From Meiothermus granaticius NBRC 107808 (lineage in GTDB: Bacteria; Deinococcota; Deinococci; Deinococcales; Thermaceae): a stretch of DNA of 64,000 nucleotides. A program made the translations under genes and the position numbers. Positions 53,858-63,522 of the stretch are shown here, in pieces; the first letter of the stretch is position 1; every line of letters starts with the position of its first letter. The stretch lies in contig NZ_QWLB01000014.1 in assembly GCF_003574355.1 (NCBI RefSeq), forward strand, positions 1 through 64,000, in the 5' to 3' direction. The notes under the pieces are model-generated. The model did no database searches. It saw only the letters and a list, made by a program, of their open reading frames with translations, and was not told the DNA's origin.

Positions 53858-55343
53858 GACTTCCTTTTAGGCCGGTGGCGTAGGCGATAATCTCCGGCTC
53901 GCTCATCTCTTGCTGATCGAGCAGCCCGGTGATCCGGCCCCCACGCATCACCACCAGCCGATGGCAAAGACCGATCAGCTCGATCAGCTCCGAGGAAATT
54001 ACAATCACCGATTTTCCTCTTTGGGCCAGACCTTGGATCAAGAAGTAGATCTCTCGCTTGGCTCCTATGTCCACCCCTCGAGTGGGTTCATCGAGGATCA
54101 CAACCTTAGGGTCAGGATGCAGGATTTTGGCCAGGGCCAGCTTTTGTTGATTGCCCCCCGAGAGCGCAGAGGCTTTGGCTTCCGCACTACCCCCACGGAT
54201 GTTGAAGCGGTTGGCGTTTTCAGCAAAAGCCCGGGCTTCAGCGCTTGTATCTAGCAGTGGGTGCGCATAACGCTCGAGCGCCATCAGGGTCAAATTCGGG
54301 CGAAGGGCCATATTGATGTGTAGGCCTTTACCTTTACGGTCTTCGCTGAGGTAGACAATTCCCTGCTCGAGAGCTTGGGAAGGGCTCTTTAGGTCGATGG
54401 GCCGGCCTTCTAAAGCAAACCGCCCACTGGTTCTCGGCCTCAAGCCCAAAATTCCTTCAAAAAGCTCGGTCCGGCCCGCTCCAACCAGTCCAGCAAATCC
54501 CAAGATCTCCCCTCTGCGCAGTTCAAAAGAAACCTCTCTGGCCCATCCAGGAACGCTCACCCGCTCAGCTTGGAAAACGGTTTTGGGTTGCTCAGGGGCT
54601 GTTTTGGGGGGGAACATGTCAGAGAGTTCCCGCCCAACCATCAGATTGGCCATCTCCTGCTGGCTCAAATCTTGGGTGGGGGCGGTCTGGATATGTCTTC
54701 CATCGCGTAAAACCGTGACAGTATCGGAAAGGGCTTTGACCTCCTCGAGTTTGTGCGAGATGTAAAGGATCGTCACCCCCTCAGCTTTGAGCTGAGCAAT
54801 GAGTTTGAACAAGGTTTGAGTCTCATCCGGGGTAAGGGTGGCTGTGGGCTCATCCATAATTAGGAGCTTGGCATTGCGCGAGAGCGCTTTCGCTATCTCC
54901 ACCAGTTGTTTTTCAGCCACAATCAGGCTACGCAGCTTGCGGCGAGGATCCAATTGCAGACCCACCTGCTCCAGCGCTGCCACAGTCTTCTTGTTCATGG
55001 TGGCTTCATCCAGCAAAAAACCTCGGTGTAGCTCACGTCCCAAAAACACATTTTGGGCAATGCTTAAATCTTCTGCCAGATTGAACTCTTGATGGATCAA
55101 TACAATGCCCAGTTCTTCTGCTGCCTTGGAGTCGTGAAACTGCACCGCTTCTCCATTCACAAATATCTGTCCAGCACTCGGTGCATGGTATCCCCCCAGA
55201 ATTTTCATCAGGGTGCTCTTACCGGCCCCATTTTCACCAATTAGCGCATGGACTTCGCCTTTTTGGATGGAGAAACCAACATCATACAGCACCCGAACCG
55301 TACCAAAGTCCTTGCAGATCCCCTCAAATCGAACCGACAACAC
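53844..55343 (-). CDS. Sugar ABC transporter ATP-binding protein (RbsA type)
   Basis: 499-aa ATPase with two fused nucleotide-binding domains. Domain 1 has Walker [10 protein letters not shown] and the aspartate in [15 protein letters not shown]. Domain 2 is degenerate as usual ([19 protein letters not shown]; later [16 protein letters not shown]). Signature [15 protein letters not shown]. The GTG at 55343 follows AAGGGA and gives the normal length. An open frame reaches farther up but without support. First gene of the operon, divergent from the AraC gene. Confidence 0.93.
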   Translation of the reverse strand: MLSVRFEGICKDFGTVRVLYDVGFSIQKGEVHALIGENGAGKSTLMKILGGYHAPSAGQIFVNGEAVQFHDSKAAEELGIVLIHQEFNLAEDLSIAQNVFLGRELHRGFLLDEATMNKKTVAALEQVGLQLDPRRKLRSLIVAEKQLVEIAKALSRNAKLLIMDEPTATLTPDETQTLFKLIAQLKAEGVTILYISHKLEEVKALSDTVTVLRDGRHIQTAPTQDLSQQEMANLMVGRELSDMFPPKTAPEQPKTVFQAERVSVPGWAREVSFELRRGEILGFAGLVGAGRTELFEGILGLRPRTSGRFALEGRPIDLKSPSQALEQGIVYLSEDRKGKGLHINMALRPNLTLMALERYAHPLLDTSAEARAFAENANRFNIRGGSAEAKASALSGGNQQKLALAKILHPDPKVVILDEPTRGVDIGAKREIYFLIQGLAQRGKSVIVISSELIELIGLCHRLVVMRGGRITGLLDQQEMSEPEIIAYATGLKGSHATA

Positions 55344-55403
55344 ACCTATTCCCTTTCCCTGCACCCTTCGGTTTCGCACGAAGTATAAACCGCAAGGCTG
55401 CTG

Positions 55404-55439
55404 TTGACGTGCAATTCCTAGCGGTGGTAAATTTTGCAC
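55404..55439. promoter_or_regulatory. AraC-gene promoter and operator-like inverted repeat
   Basis: On the plus strand, TTGACG (55404-55409) and TAAATT (55428-55433), 18-nt spacer, start transcription about 10 nt before the AraC ATG. GTGCAA (55409-55414) and TTGCAC (55434-55439) form an inverted repeat around the -10. The region also lies upstream of the divergent sugar operon, so it could serve both. Confidence 0.6.
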
Positions 55440-55443
55440 ATTT

Positions 55444-56457
55444 ATGGACAATCACGCCACCTTTTGGGATGCGGGAAACAGTGTACGTGCGGATTCCTGT
55501 GAGCCCCTCAAGGCTGCGGCGCGGCGCGGGGAAGTAGGGCTACAGGCTTGGGGGCACGGGCTATATCCAGGCCATTCACTGCCAGAAGAGGTGTTACCTG
55601 AAGTGCGTTCAGCAGGGGTTTGGATGGCCCCTAAGCGCCAGAGTTGGGGATTAGGCTCACATTGCAATGAGGGGATTGAGTTTTCCCTTATCAGCAAGGG
55701 CAAACTCGGTTTTGAGGTAGGTGACCAGTCTTGGTTGCTGCACAGTGGCCACCTGACCATTACCCGCCCCTGGCAGTATCACCGGGTCGGTAACCCCGAG
55801 GTAGACGGGGGGGTCTTCCACTGGCTAATCCTGGATGTGGGGGTGCGACGGCCCAATCAGGAATGGCGTTGGCCGGAATGGTTGTTGTGGTCCAAGGCTG
55901 ATCGAGAGCGCTTGTCTGTGTTGTTGCGACACAACGAGCACCCGGTTTGGCGGGCTAATCCGGGGATTATACGGGTTTTTCGGCGGATTCAATCGGCATT
56001 GCAGCTCGAGGATGCCGAACAAGTCGTGGCCCGGCTTAAGCTGCACGTCAATGAGCTATTGATCGAGGTCCTCGAGCTATTGGGGGATAAGCAGATCGCT
56101 TTGGACGAATCGCTGGTTAGCTCCCAGCACACCGTGCGGGTGTTTTTGCAAGGGCTGGCCGAGCGGCTCGATCAAAACTGGACCCTCGACTCAATGGCCG
56201 AGGCTTGTGGGCTGGGCCGTACCCAATTTGCCCGCTACTGCCAGGAAATCACCGGAATGGCCCCCATTGAATACCTTTCCCATCTCCGCCTGGAGACTGC
56301 GGCCAAACTGCTGCACCATCACCCCAACCGCCCCATTACCGAGATTGCCTTTAACTGTGGCTTCAGCTCGAGCCAGTATTTCGCCAATCGCTTTCGCGCC
56401 CACAAGGGATGTACACCTAGAGAATACCGCAAGGAACAGCATCAACTTGCCGTTTAA
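55444..56457 (+). CDS. AraC-family transcriptional regulator
   Basis: 337-aa regulator with an N-terminal cupin-like sensor (residues about 50-140: GIEFSLISKGKLGFEVGDQS, then HSGHLTITRPWQYHRVGNP). The C-terminal double helix-turn-helix (about 235-335) has DSMAEACGLGRTQFARYCQE and AKLLHHHPNRPITEIAFNCG. The latter continues into FSSSQYFANRFRAHKGCTP, the family signature. Divergent from the sugar import operon, which it probably activates. Confidence 0.9.
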   Translation: MDNHATFWDAGNSVRADSCEPLKAAARRGEVGLQAWGHGLYPGHSLPEEVLPEVRSAGVWMAPKRQSWGLGSHCNEGIEFSLISKGKLGFEVGDQSWLLHSGHLTITRPWQYHRVGNPEVDGGVFHWLILDVGVRRPNQEWRWPEWLLWSKADRERLSVLLRHNEHPVWRANPGIIRVFRRIQSALQLEDAEQVVARLKLHVNELLIEVLELLGDKQIALDESLVSSQHTVRVFLQGLAERLDQNWTLDSMAEACGLGRTQFARYCQEITGMAPIEYLSHLRLETAAKLLHHHPNRPITEIAFNCGFSSSQYFANRFRAHKGCTPREYRKEQHQLAV

Positions 56458-56553
56458 CTGGAGGGCTGAGGCCTAGAGGCCCCGCTGTTTCCCTCACCTG
56501 TAACCTTGGCGTAACCTTCTCCGCGGTAGGCTCTACGAGAAGGAGGAAACCCG

Positions 56554-57432
56554 ATGCCCTATCTGCTGATCGAAGGGGAGTACCGCATCATCGGCGGAGC
56601 CCCAGACGGCGATTCCATTCGGTTTTATCCCCGCAGGACAGCCCGCTGGGAGCAGCTCGAGGCCCTGAGCAAAACCCACCGCATCCGCCAGAATAAGGAC
56701 GGTGGGGTGCAGTTGCGCCTCGACGCCATAGATGCCCTCGAGACCCACTACACCCCAGGGGTGAGTGGGGCCAGCATCGAGCATCAGCCCCTGGAATATG
56801 CGCACGCGGCCCGGGATGCCCTGCTGGGGTTTCTCGGCTTTGAGCAGGTGCAGCACGGTAAGGATGAAAAGGTGATGGCTTCACAGCCAGAGCGGGTGTC
56901 CGGGTTTGTGCTCTCCAAATTTGTGGACGTCTACGGGCGAGCGGTGTCCTTCGCGTACCAGGGCACTCCGCCGGAACGCGATGGAGGCTTGGTTTTTGTG
57001 GAGGATGGGTTGCTGAGCCAGAGCGCCAATCACCACCTGCTGGCGCAAGGGCTGGTTTATCCCACCTACTATAGCGGTCTGTATTTCGAGCTGCGCAGGG
57101 TCTTCAATGCGGCGGTGGCGTCGGCCCGCCGGGGCAAGGGCCTGTGGCCTCAAGACCGCACCACCCAGGGTTTCGAGCTCAAAACGGTTACCACCTTGAA
57201 CAACCGGGTGGTGATCCTACCCAAGCTATTTCGCCGCCTAATCGATTACCTCGAGCTGAATCAGGGTAGCCTTTCGCTGTCCGGGCTAGAGGCCTACCTG
57301 CGGGCCCGCAACGACGAGGTCGTGGTGCTCAGCAGGGGGCAAAAAACCGGGCTCCACTTTCTGGTAGAGGTCAAGGGTCGCAAGGTGCGCCTAAAGGAGC
57401 CGCCGGAAAACCTGATGTTCTTGGAGAAATAA
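56554..57432 (+). CDS. Thermonuclease-like (SNase-fold) protein
   Basis: 292-aa protein whose N-terminal half resembles staphylococcal nuclease. DGDSIRFYP (about 18-26) would hold the calcium-binding Asp. LRLDAIDALETHY (about 53-65) carries the Arg, Asp and Glu of the active site, and VDVYGRAVSFAY (about 128-139) the second Arg. The C-terminal 120 residues are unlike SNase. AGAAGGAGGAAACCCG gives a good ribosome site. It lies 25 nt upstream of a DNA methyltransferase gene, so a restriction function is conceivable. A DNA-repair or RNA-turnover role is also possible. Confidence 0.65.
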   Translation: MPYLLIEGEYRIIGGAPDGDSIRFYPRRTARWEQLEALSKTHRIRQNKDGGVQLRLDAIDALETHYTPGVSGASIEHQPLEYAHAARDALLGFLGFEQVQHGKDEKVMASQPERVSGFVLSKFVDVYGRAVSFAYQGTPPERDGGLVFVEDGLLSQSANHHLLAQGLVYPTYYSGLYFELRRVFNAAVASARRGKGLWPQDRTTQGFELKTVTTLNNRVVILPKLFRRLIDYLELNQGSLSLSGLEAYLRARNDEVVVLSRGQKTGLHFLVEVKGRKVRLKEPPENLMFLEK

Positions 57433-57444
57433 ACCCCCCAATGG

Positions 57445-57450
57445 TAGGCT
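57445..57450 (+). promoter_or_regulatory. -10 element of the methyltransferase gene
   Basis: TAGGCT ends 7 nt before the ATG at 57458, in the short gap after the nuclease-like gene. No Shine-Dalgarno sequence is present, so the methyltransferase can be made from its own leaderless mRNA in addition to read-through. Confidence 0.4.
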
Positions 57451-57457
57451 TCGAGCG

Positions 57458-59107
57458 ATGTCCTCGTGGCTCTCGGAAAGCCCTGGAGGCGAGACCGCCA
57501 AACGTTTTGGGGCCTACTATACCGACCTCGAGGTGGCCCGTTTTTTGGTTCGTTGGGCCATCCGTTCCCCCAAGGATCGGGTTTTAGATCCTTCCTTCGG
57601 TGGGGGGGTTTTTCTGTATGCTGCCGCTCAACACCTCGAGGCCTTGGGTGGGAATGGGCAAGCCCAAGTGTTCGGTGTGGAGCTAAACCCCACAACCCAC
57701 GCACAGACGCGTACGGCCCTGGGCAGCCTCTGTAGCCCGGCCAACCTGGTGTTGGGTGATTTTTTCGACATGGAAGCCCCTGGCTTTGGGGGGTTTGAGG
57801 CGATCGTGGGCAATCCCCCCTTCATTCGCTACCAGCAGTTCGCGGGGGCGGCTCGAGCCAAAGCCTGGGCTCGAGCGGTTGCCGAGGGGGTAACCTTGAG
57901 CAGGCTGGCCAGCTCGTGGGCGCCTTTTCTCATTCATGCGGTGGGCCTGCTCAAACCGGGAGGACGCCTCGGCATGGTGCTGCCGATGGAATTGAGCCAT
58001 GCAGGGTACGCCCGAGCCGTGCTCGAGCACCTTAGCACCCGCTTTCAACAGGTCACCCTGTTGACCTTCCGAAAGCGGCTGTTCTCGAATCTGAGCCAGG
58101 ATACCCTGCTGCTGCTTGCAGAGCACAAGGGGGCTTTTCGGGCCAACTTTCGTTTGCTCGATCTGGAAGGGGCGGAATCACTCCTGGGGTTAGAGCTGAC
58201 CAAGGCCAATTTTCAGCCGCTTGGTTTCAAGAACCCTGGCGGGGAACGCTTTGCCGGACACTGGATCTCACCCAAGGCCTGGGAACTATACCGAGAGTTG
58301 CGGGAATCCTCCAAAACCGTAGCGCTGGGGGAGCTGGCGGATATCAGCATCGGATATGTCACCGGAAACAACCGCTATTTCCACCTCAGCCCCCAAGACG
58401 TGCACCGGTGGGGAATCCCCCTGGCCTTCCTGAAACCCGCAATCCGGAGGGGGAGGGCCCTCACCGGCCTATGCCTCACCCCACAGGACTGGCAAGCCCT
58501 GCTAGAACAGGGTGAGGCCGGATACTTGCTGCATATCCCTCCCGGTCAGCCCCTACCTCAGGAGGTGCTGCGGTACCTCCAAAAGGGCCAAGCCGAGGGC
58601 GTGTCCCAGACCTATAAGTGTCGAGTTCGCGAGCCTTGGTATGCCGTGCCGCAGGTGGGCATCCCGGATGCGTTTCTCTCGTATATGAGCGGCAGGTTGC
58701 CCCGATTGGTCGCCAACCGCGCTCAAGCGGTAGCCCCTAATAGCCTGCATGTGCTCCGCCTTCATCCCCAAACCCGGTTGGGTAGTGAGGCTATGGCTGG
58801 CCTATGGCAAACCTCTCTGACCCGCCTCAGCGCTGAACTCGAGGGTCACGCCCTCGGCGGTGGGATGCTCAAGATCGAGCCGGCTGAAGCCCGGAGAATC
58901 CTCGTGGCGCGACCCGACCTCCCGTCCGAGCAGCTGGGGGCGCTGGCCGGTGAACTCGATGCCCTCCTGCGCCAGGGTGAAACCGAAACCGCCCAGAGCC
59001 TGGCCGACCAAACCCTCCTCGGGCAGGGGCTGGGTTTATCCCTGCGAGAGCAAGCGCTGCTCAAAGAAGCAGCCCATACGCTTCAGCGCCGGAGGGGTTC
59101 ACGTTAG
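57458..59107 (+). CDS. N6-adenine DNA methyltransferase (TaqI/Eco57I-like)
   Basis: 549-aa gamma-class methyltransferase. Motif X-like GAYYTDLEVARFLV precedes the SAM site DPSFGGGVFLYAA (about 48-60, FxGxG). The acidic motif is FGVELNP and the catalytic motif VGNPPFIRYQQ (NPPF, about 122-125). The C-terminal half (LGELADISIGYVTGNNRYF onward) resembles the target-recognition domain of TaqI-type enzymes. No standard restriction enzyme is recognised beside it; the nuclease-like gene upstream is the only candidate partner. It may also be an orphan methylase. Confidence 0.85.
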   Translation: MSSWLSESPGGETAKRFGAYYTDLEVARFLVRWAIRSPKDRVLDPSFGGGVFLYAAAQHLEALGGNGQAQVFGVELNPTTHAQTRTALGSLCSPANLVLGDFFDMEAPGFGGFEAIVGNPPFIRYQQFAGAARAKAWARAVAEGVTLSRLASSWAPFLIHAVGLLKPGGRLGMVLPMELSHAGYARAVLEHLSTRFQQVTLLTFRKRLFSNLSQDTLLLLAEHKGAFRANFRLLDLEGAESLLGLELTKANFQPLGFKNPGGERFAGHWISPKAWELYRELRESSKTVALGELADISIGYVTGNNRYFHLSPQDVHRWGIPLAFLKPAIRRGRALTGLCLTPQDWQALLEQGEAGYLLHIPPGQPLPQEVLRYLQKGQAEGVSQTYKCRVREPWYAVPQVGIPDAFLSYMSGRLPRLVANRAQAVAPNSLHVLRLHPQTRLGSEAMAGLWQTSLTRLSAELEGHALGGGMLKIEPAEARRILVARPDLPSEQLGALAGELDALLRQGETETAQSLADQTLLGQGLGLSLREQALLKEAAHTLQRRRGSR

Positions 59108-59112
59108 CAAGC

Positions 59113-60537
59113 CTAGCTTAGCCGCTCCACCCGCAGCATGTTGGTGGTTCCCCGTACCCCAAAGGGCACTCCCGCCGCAATCACCACATACTCCCCAATT
59201 TCAGCCAGGCCGGTTTCCTTGGCCTTTTCCACGGCAATTTTCACCATGTCATCGGTGTCTTTGGGGTCAGGAGCAATAATCGGCAGCACCCCTGAAACCA
59301 GGGCCAGTTGGTTACAGACGTGGGGGTTTGGGGTACAGGCCAGGATCGGTACCGGGGGGCGGGTACGGGCCACCCGGCGGGCCGCGCCGCCTGTAGCGGT
59401 GAACACCACGATGGCTTTCGCGCCCGTGGCATCCACCACGTCATCTACCGCCAGAGCAATCGCGTCTTGCACCGTGCGGTTGGGCTCAGGCCGCAAGGCA
59501 TTGAGGCGATCCAGATACTCTTTGGTGGCCTCGATGGTCTTGGCCACCCGGCTCATGAATGCCACAGCCTCCACTGGATAGGCCCCAGCAGCGGTTTCAG
59601 CGGAAAGCATCACCGCATCCGTACCGTCGAAGATGGCGTTGGCCACATCGGAGGCCTCCGCCCGGGTAGGCGAGGGGTTTTTGATCATGCTCTCGAGCAT
59701 CTGGGTAGCCGTAATCACCGCCTTCCCAGCCTGAACGCTCTTGAGGATGATGCGCTTTTGCACCGCCGGCACTTCCTCCAGCGGCATCTCCACACCCAGG
59801 TCGCCTCGAGCCACCATAATCCCGTCGGCCTCCTCGAGGATCTCATCAAAGCGGGCCACCGCACTGGGTTTTTCGATTTTGGCCATCAGGCGGGCCCGTG
59901 AGCTTTGGCGGGTCAAGTAATGCCGGGCCAGAAGCAAATCGTCACGGCTCCGAACAAAGCTGATGGCCACCCAGTCCACATCCAGCTGTACCCCCAACAT
60001 CAGGTCTTCGATGTCCTTATCGGTCAGGGCTGGAAGGGAAAGGTCCGCGCCGGGGATGTTGATGCCCTTATTGTTCGACAACCGCCCACCGATCAAGACC
60101 GTGGTATGGATATCGTTACCCCGCACCTCATCCACCCGCAACCGGATGTTGCCGTCATCCAGCAGAAGAACCTGCCCGGCTTCCAGGTCTGCGGGCAACC
60201 CACGGTAGGTGGTCGAGACCCGGGTTTCATCCCCCTCTACCGGTTCAGAGGTGATGATGAATTTCTGCCCCTGGGCCAGTTCCACCGCCCCCTCTTTAAA
60301 GCGACCACAGCGAATCTTGGGGCCTTGCAGATCCTGCAAAATCGCCACGATACGCCCGCTTTCCCTCGAGATCTGACGGATGGTCTCCACTCGACTCCGA
60401 TGATCTTCAGGGGAACCGTGGGAGAAGTTAAGGCGGAATACATCAACTCCGGCCTCGATCAGCGATCGAATTGCTTCAGGAGTGCTGCTGGCCGGCCCCA
60501 GCGTAGCTACGATCTTGGTGCGTTTCAGAAGTCCCAT
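59113..60537 (-). CDS. pyk: Pyruvate kinase
   Basis: Final step of glycolysis, phosphoenolpyruvate plus ADP to pyruvate plus ATP; cytoplasmic tetramer. 474 aa. RTKIVATLGPASS at the N-terminus, VFRLNFSHGSPEDH (Arg and Asn of the active site), the catalytic lysine region AKIEKPSAVARFDEIL and GDLGVEMP are conserved. The C-terminal allosteric domain follows (VFTATGGAARRVARTRP). The start at 60537 gives the usual N-terminus. It lies 112 nt downstream of eno, and the methyltransferase gene faces it with a 5-nt gap. Confidence 0.97.
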   Translation of the reverse strand: MGLLKRTKIVATLGPASSTPEAIRSLIEAGVDVFRLNFSHGSPEDHRSRVETIRQISRESGRIVAILQDLQGPKIRCGRFKEGAVELAQGQKFIITSEPVEGDETRVSTTYRGLPADLEAGQVLLLDDGNIRLRVDEVRGNDIHTTVLIGGRLSNNKGINIPGADLSLPALTDKDIEDLMLGVQLDVDWVAISFVRSRDDLLLARHYLTRQSSRARLMAKIEKPSAVARFDEILEEADGIMVARGDLGVEMPLEEVPAVQKRIILKSVQAGKAVITATQMLESMIKNPSPTRAEASDVANAIFDGTDAVMLSAETAAGAYPVEAVAFMSRVAKTIEATKEYLDRLNALRPEPNRTVQDAIALAVDDVVDATGAKAIVVFTATGGAARRVARTRPPVPILACTPNPHVCNQLALVSGVLPIIAPDPKDTDDMVKIAVEKAKETGLAEIGEYVVIAAGVPFGVRGTTNMLRVERLS

Positions 60538-60603
60538 AAGTTTAGGGTTAGAGCTTCGGCTCTTCCGAGCGGAGAGGAGGCTGTGGAGAGATCTCAATTC
60601 CAG

Positions 60604-60640
60604 CCTGGGCTCTGGGGTTCAGGACCACCCAAAGCCCAGG
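60604..60640 (-). terminator. Hairpin between eno and pyk
   Basis: CCTGGGCT (60604-60611) and AGCCCAGG (60633-60640) pair over a 21-nt loop that can itself partly pair. No U-run follows on the minus strand. It may attenuate read-through from eno to pyk. Confidence 0.4.
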
Positions 60641-60649
60641 GTCTAGATC

Positions 60650-61972
<1,323 letters not shown>

Positions 61973-62031
61973 TCAAACGGCTACTAGTTTACACCGCAAG
62001 ATCAGATTGGATCGTCATGACGGCGCAAGGT

Positions 62032-63111
62032 TTAGACCCGGAGGGGAACCACCACCGCTAAATACCCAGGGTCATCTACCGATTGCACCGTGCTGGGACT
62101 GGTAGGGCCGGAGAGGCGAATCCGTATCATCCCCTCTATCGGCGTCAGCGCCTCGATCAGGTACTGGGCATTGTAGGCCACCATGAGCTGGGTCTCCCCA
62201 TTGCTCTCGACCGTCAGCTCTTCCCTACCCCGGCCATAATCCCCCTCCGCATCAATATCCAGCTTATGGCCATTGAACAGCAGGTTGACCCGGTGGTTGT
62301 TGCGGTCCGAGAGCACCGCCACTCGCTTCAGGCTCTCGCGCAACGCCTCAGCGGGAAGGGTAGCTTCCAAGACAAAACTTTGGGGGATCACTCGAGCATA
62401 ATCGGGAAACTCCCCCTCCATGAGCTTAACCGACATTTTGACCGCATCGCCCACCAAGGTTAGGGTTCCCTCGTTTACAGACAGGGCCACCTCGCCTGAA
62501 GCATCCTTAAACACCCGCACCACCTCATCCGCACTGCGGGCCGGGATCACCAGCTTTTTGCTGGACAGGCTCAGAGGCAAGTCATACCTGGCCAAACGAA
62601 AGCCGTCGGAGGCCACCGAGCGAAGCCCCGTTGCAGAGAACTCGAGCTGCACCCCGCGAAAAATGGCCCGGTACTCTTCAGTGCTGGCTGCATAGCGCAC
62701 CCGGGTAATGGCTTGTGCAAGGCCAGAGGCCGGAATTTTTTCAGCATCAGGACGATCAAAGTTGAGCTTGGGATACCCTTCTGGGCTGGTGGTCGCAAGC
62801 TGGGTATTAAAGGCTCCAGAGTGGAGCTCGAGGCGTTCGCCAAAAATCAGCTCGATCAGTTCCCCTGGCGCACTCCGTACGATCTGGGCAAAAGTTTGCG
62901 CCGGTACCAGCACCTCGCCGACCCCCTGGATTTCAGCGGGTAACTGAACCTCAATATCCACTTCCCCGTTGGTTCCCCTCAGGATCAAACCCTGTTGGTT
63001 TAGCTCGAGGGGTAGATAGGTCAAAATGGGATTGCTACTCCGGTTAGGAATGATCCGTTCCAGGATGGAGAGCCCTTCAGCAAGGGTGCGTTTGGGGATG
63101 CGGACTTCCAC
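62032..63111 (-). CDS. dnaN: DNA polymerase III beta subunit (sliding clamp)
   Basis: Ring-shaped processivity clamp for DNA polymerase III; homodimer of three-domain subunits, 359 aa. It begins MEVRIPKRTLAEGLSILERI and has NPILTYLPLELNQQGLILRG in domain 1. The C-terminus (TVQSVDDPGYLAVVVPLRV) is the family ending, close to the client-binding pocket. GTG start with TTAGGAGG upstream. It lies next to oriC and downstream of dnaA, with a TACAAT hexamer on the minus strand (63163-63168) as a likely -10 element. Confidence 0.97.
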   Translation of the reverse strand: MEVRIPKRTLAEGLSILERIIPNRSSNPILTYLPLELNQQGLILRGTNGEVDIEVQLPAEIQGVGEVLVPAQTFAQIVRSAPGELIELIFGERLELHSGAFNTQLATTSPEGYPKLNFDRPDAEKIPASGLAQAITRVRYAASTEEYRAIFRGVQLEFSATGLRSVASDGFRLARYDLPLSLSSKKLVIPARSADEVVRVFKDASGEVALSVNEGTLTLVGDAVKMSVKLMEGEFPDYARVIPQSFVLEATLPAEALRESLKRVAVLSDRNNHRVNLLFNGHKLDIDAEGDYGRGREELTVESNGETQLMVAYNAQYLIEALTPIEGMIRIRLSGPTSPSTVQSVDDPGYLAVVVPLRV

Positions 63112-63162
63112 TTGCGTCCTCCTAATGGCCTAGGGGCATGGCCCCTGTGGGTTAGCTTACGT

Positions 63163-63168
63163 ATTGTA
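63163..63168 (-). promoter_or_regulatory. Likely -10 element of dnaN
   Basis: On the minus strand TACAAT lies about 50 nt before the GTG of dnaN. The -35 at a 17-nt spacing is poor. A short hairpin, AGGGGC and GCCCCT (63132-63146), lies in the leader between it and the ribosome site. Confidence 0.4.
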
Positions 63169-63220
63169 TCAGGGCAGTTACTGCTTTGTGAGTTTGATGT
63201 TGTCTGCACTCAGGAGGCAG

Positions 63221-63490
63221 GAATTTTTTAACTACTAAAGACTCTTTAAAAGAATTTTTTAAATTAGTAGTAGTAGTAGTAGGGCATGTGGATATGTGGA
63301 TAACCCCAATTAAAGCCTCAGCCTTATCGAATTAGGGCTGTGGATAAATCCCCAGAAATTCTGTGGAAAAGCTGTGGATAAGTTGTGAACAACCAAAGCA
63401 CTTATCCACAGGATCTAGAAGCCGATGTTTATCCACAGCCTTATCCACAGGGTTATCCACAGCTTATCCACAGGGTTATCCACAGCCTAA
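63221..63490. other. oriC: Chromosomal replication origin oriC
   Basis: Between dnaN and dnaA. Perfect DnaA boxes TTATCCACA lie on the plus strand at 63402, 63429, 63441, 63453, 63464 and 63476. In reverse (TGTGGATAA) they lie at 63295, 63339 and 63373. A near-match TGTGGATAT at 63287 overlaps the first. Next to it are six TAG triplets (63265-63282), then an AT-rich stretch (63221-63264) with an 11-bp direct repeat GAATTTTTTAA at 63221 and 63252. This order (boxes, GC-rich spacer, DnaA-trios, unwinding element) matches the basal unwinding system described for Bacillus subtilis. Thermus thermophilus has a similar box cluster between dnaA and dnaN. Confidence 0.93.
63265..63282 (+). repeat. DnaA-trio repeat (TAG)x6
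   Basis: Six uninterrupted TAG triplets separate the AT-rich element from the first DnaA box, with GGCA between. On the plus strand this is the orientation expected for the strand that DnaA filaments load onto. Confidence 0.7.
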
Positions 63491-63522
63491 GGCCCCTGCT
63501 TCTAACCACAGCACGCCTGTTT

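Noticed and set aside
63287-63490. Regular repeats resembling a small CRISPR array
   Set aside because: The units are 9-bp DnaA boxes in both orientations with short, unequal spacers, beside dnaA and dnaN; this is the origin.
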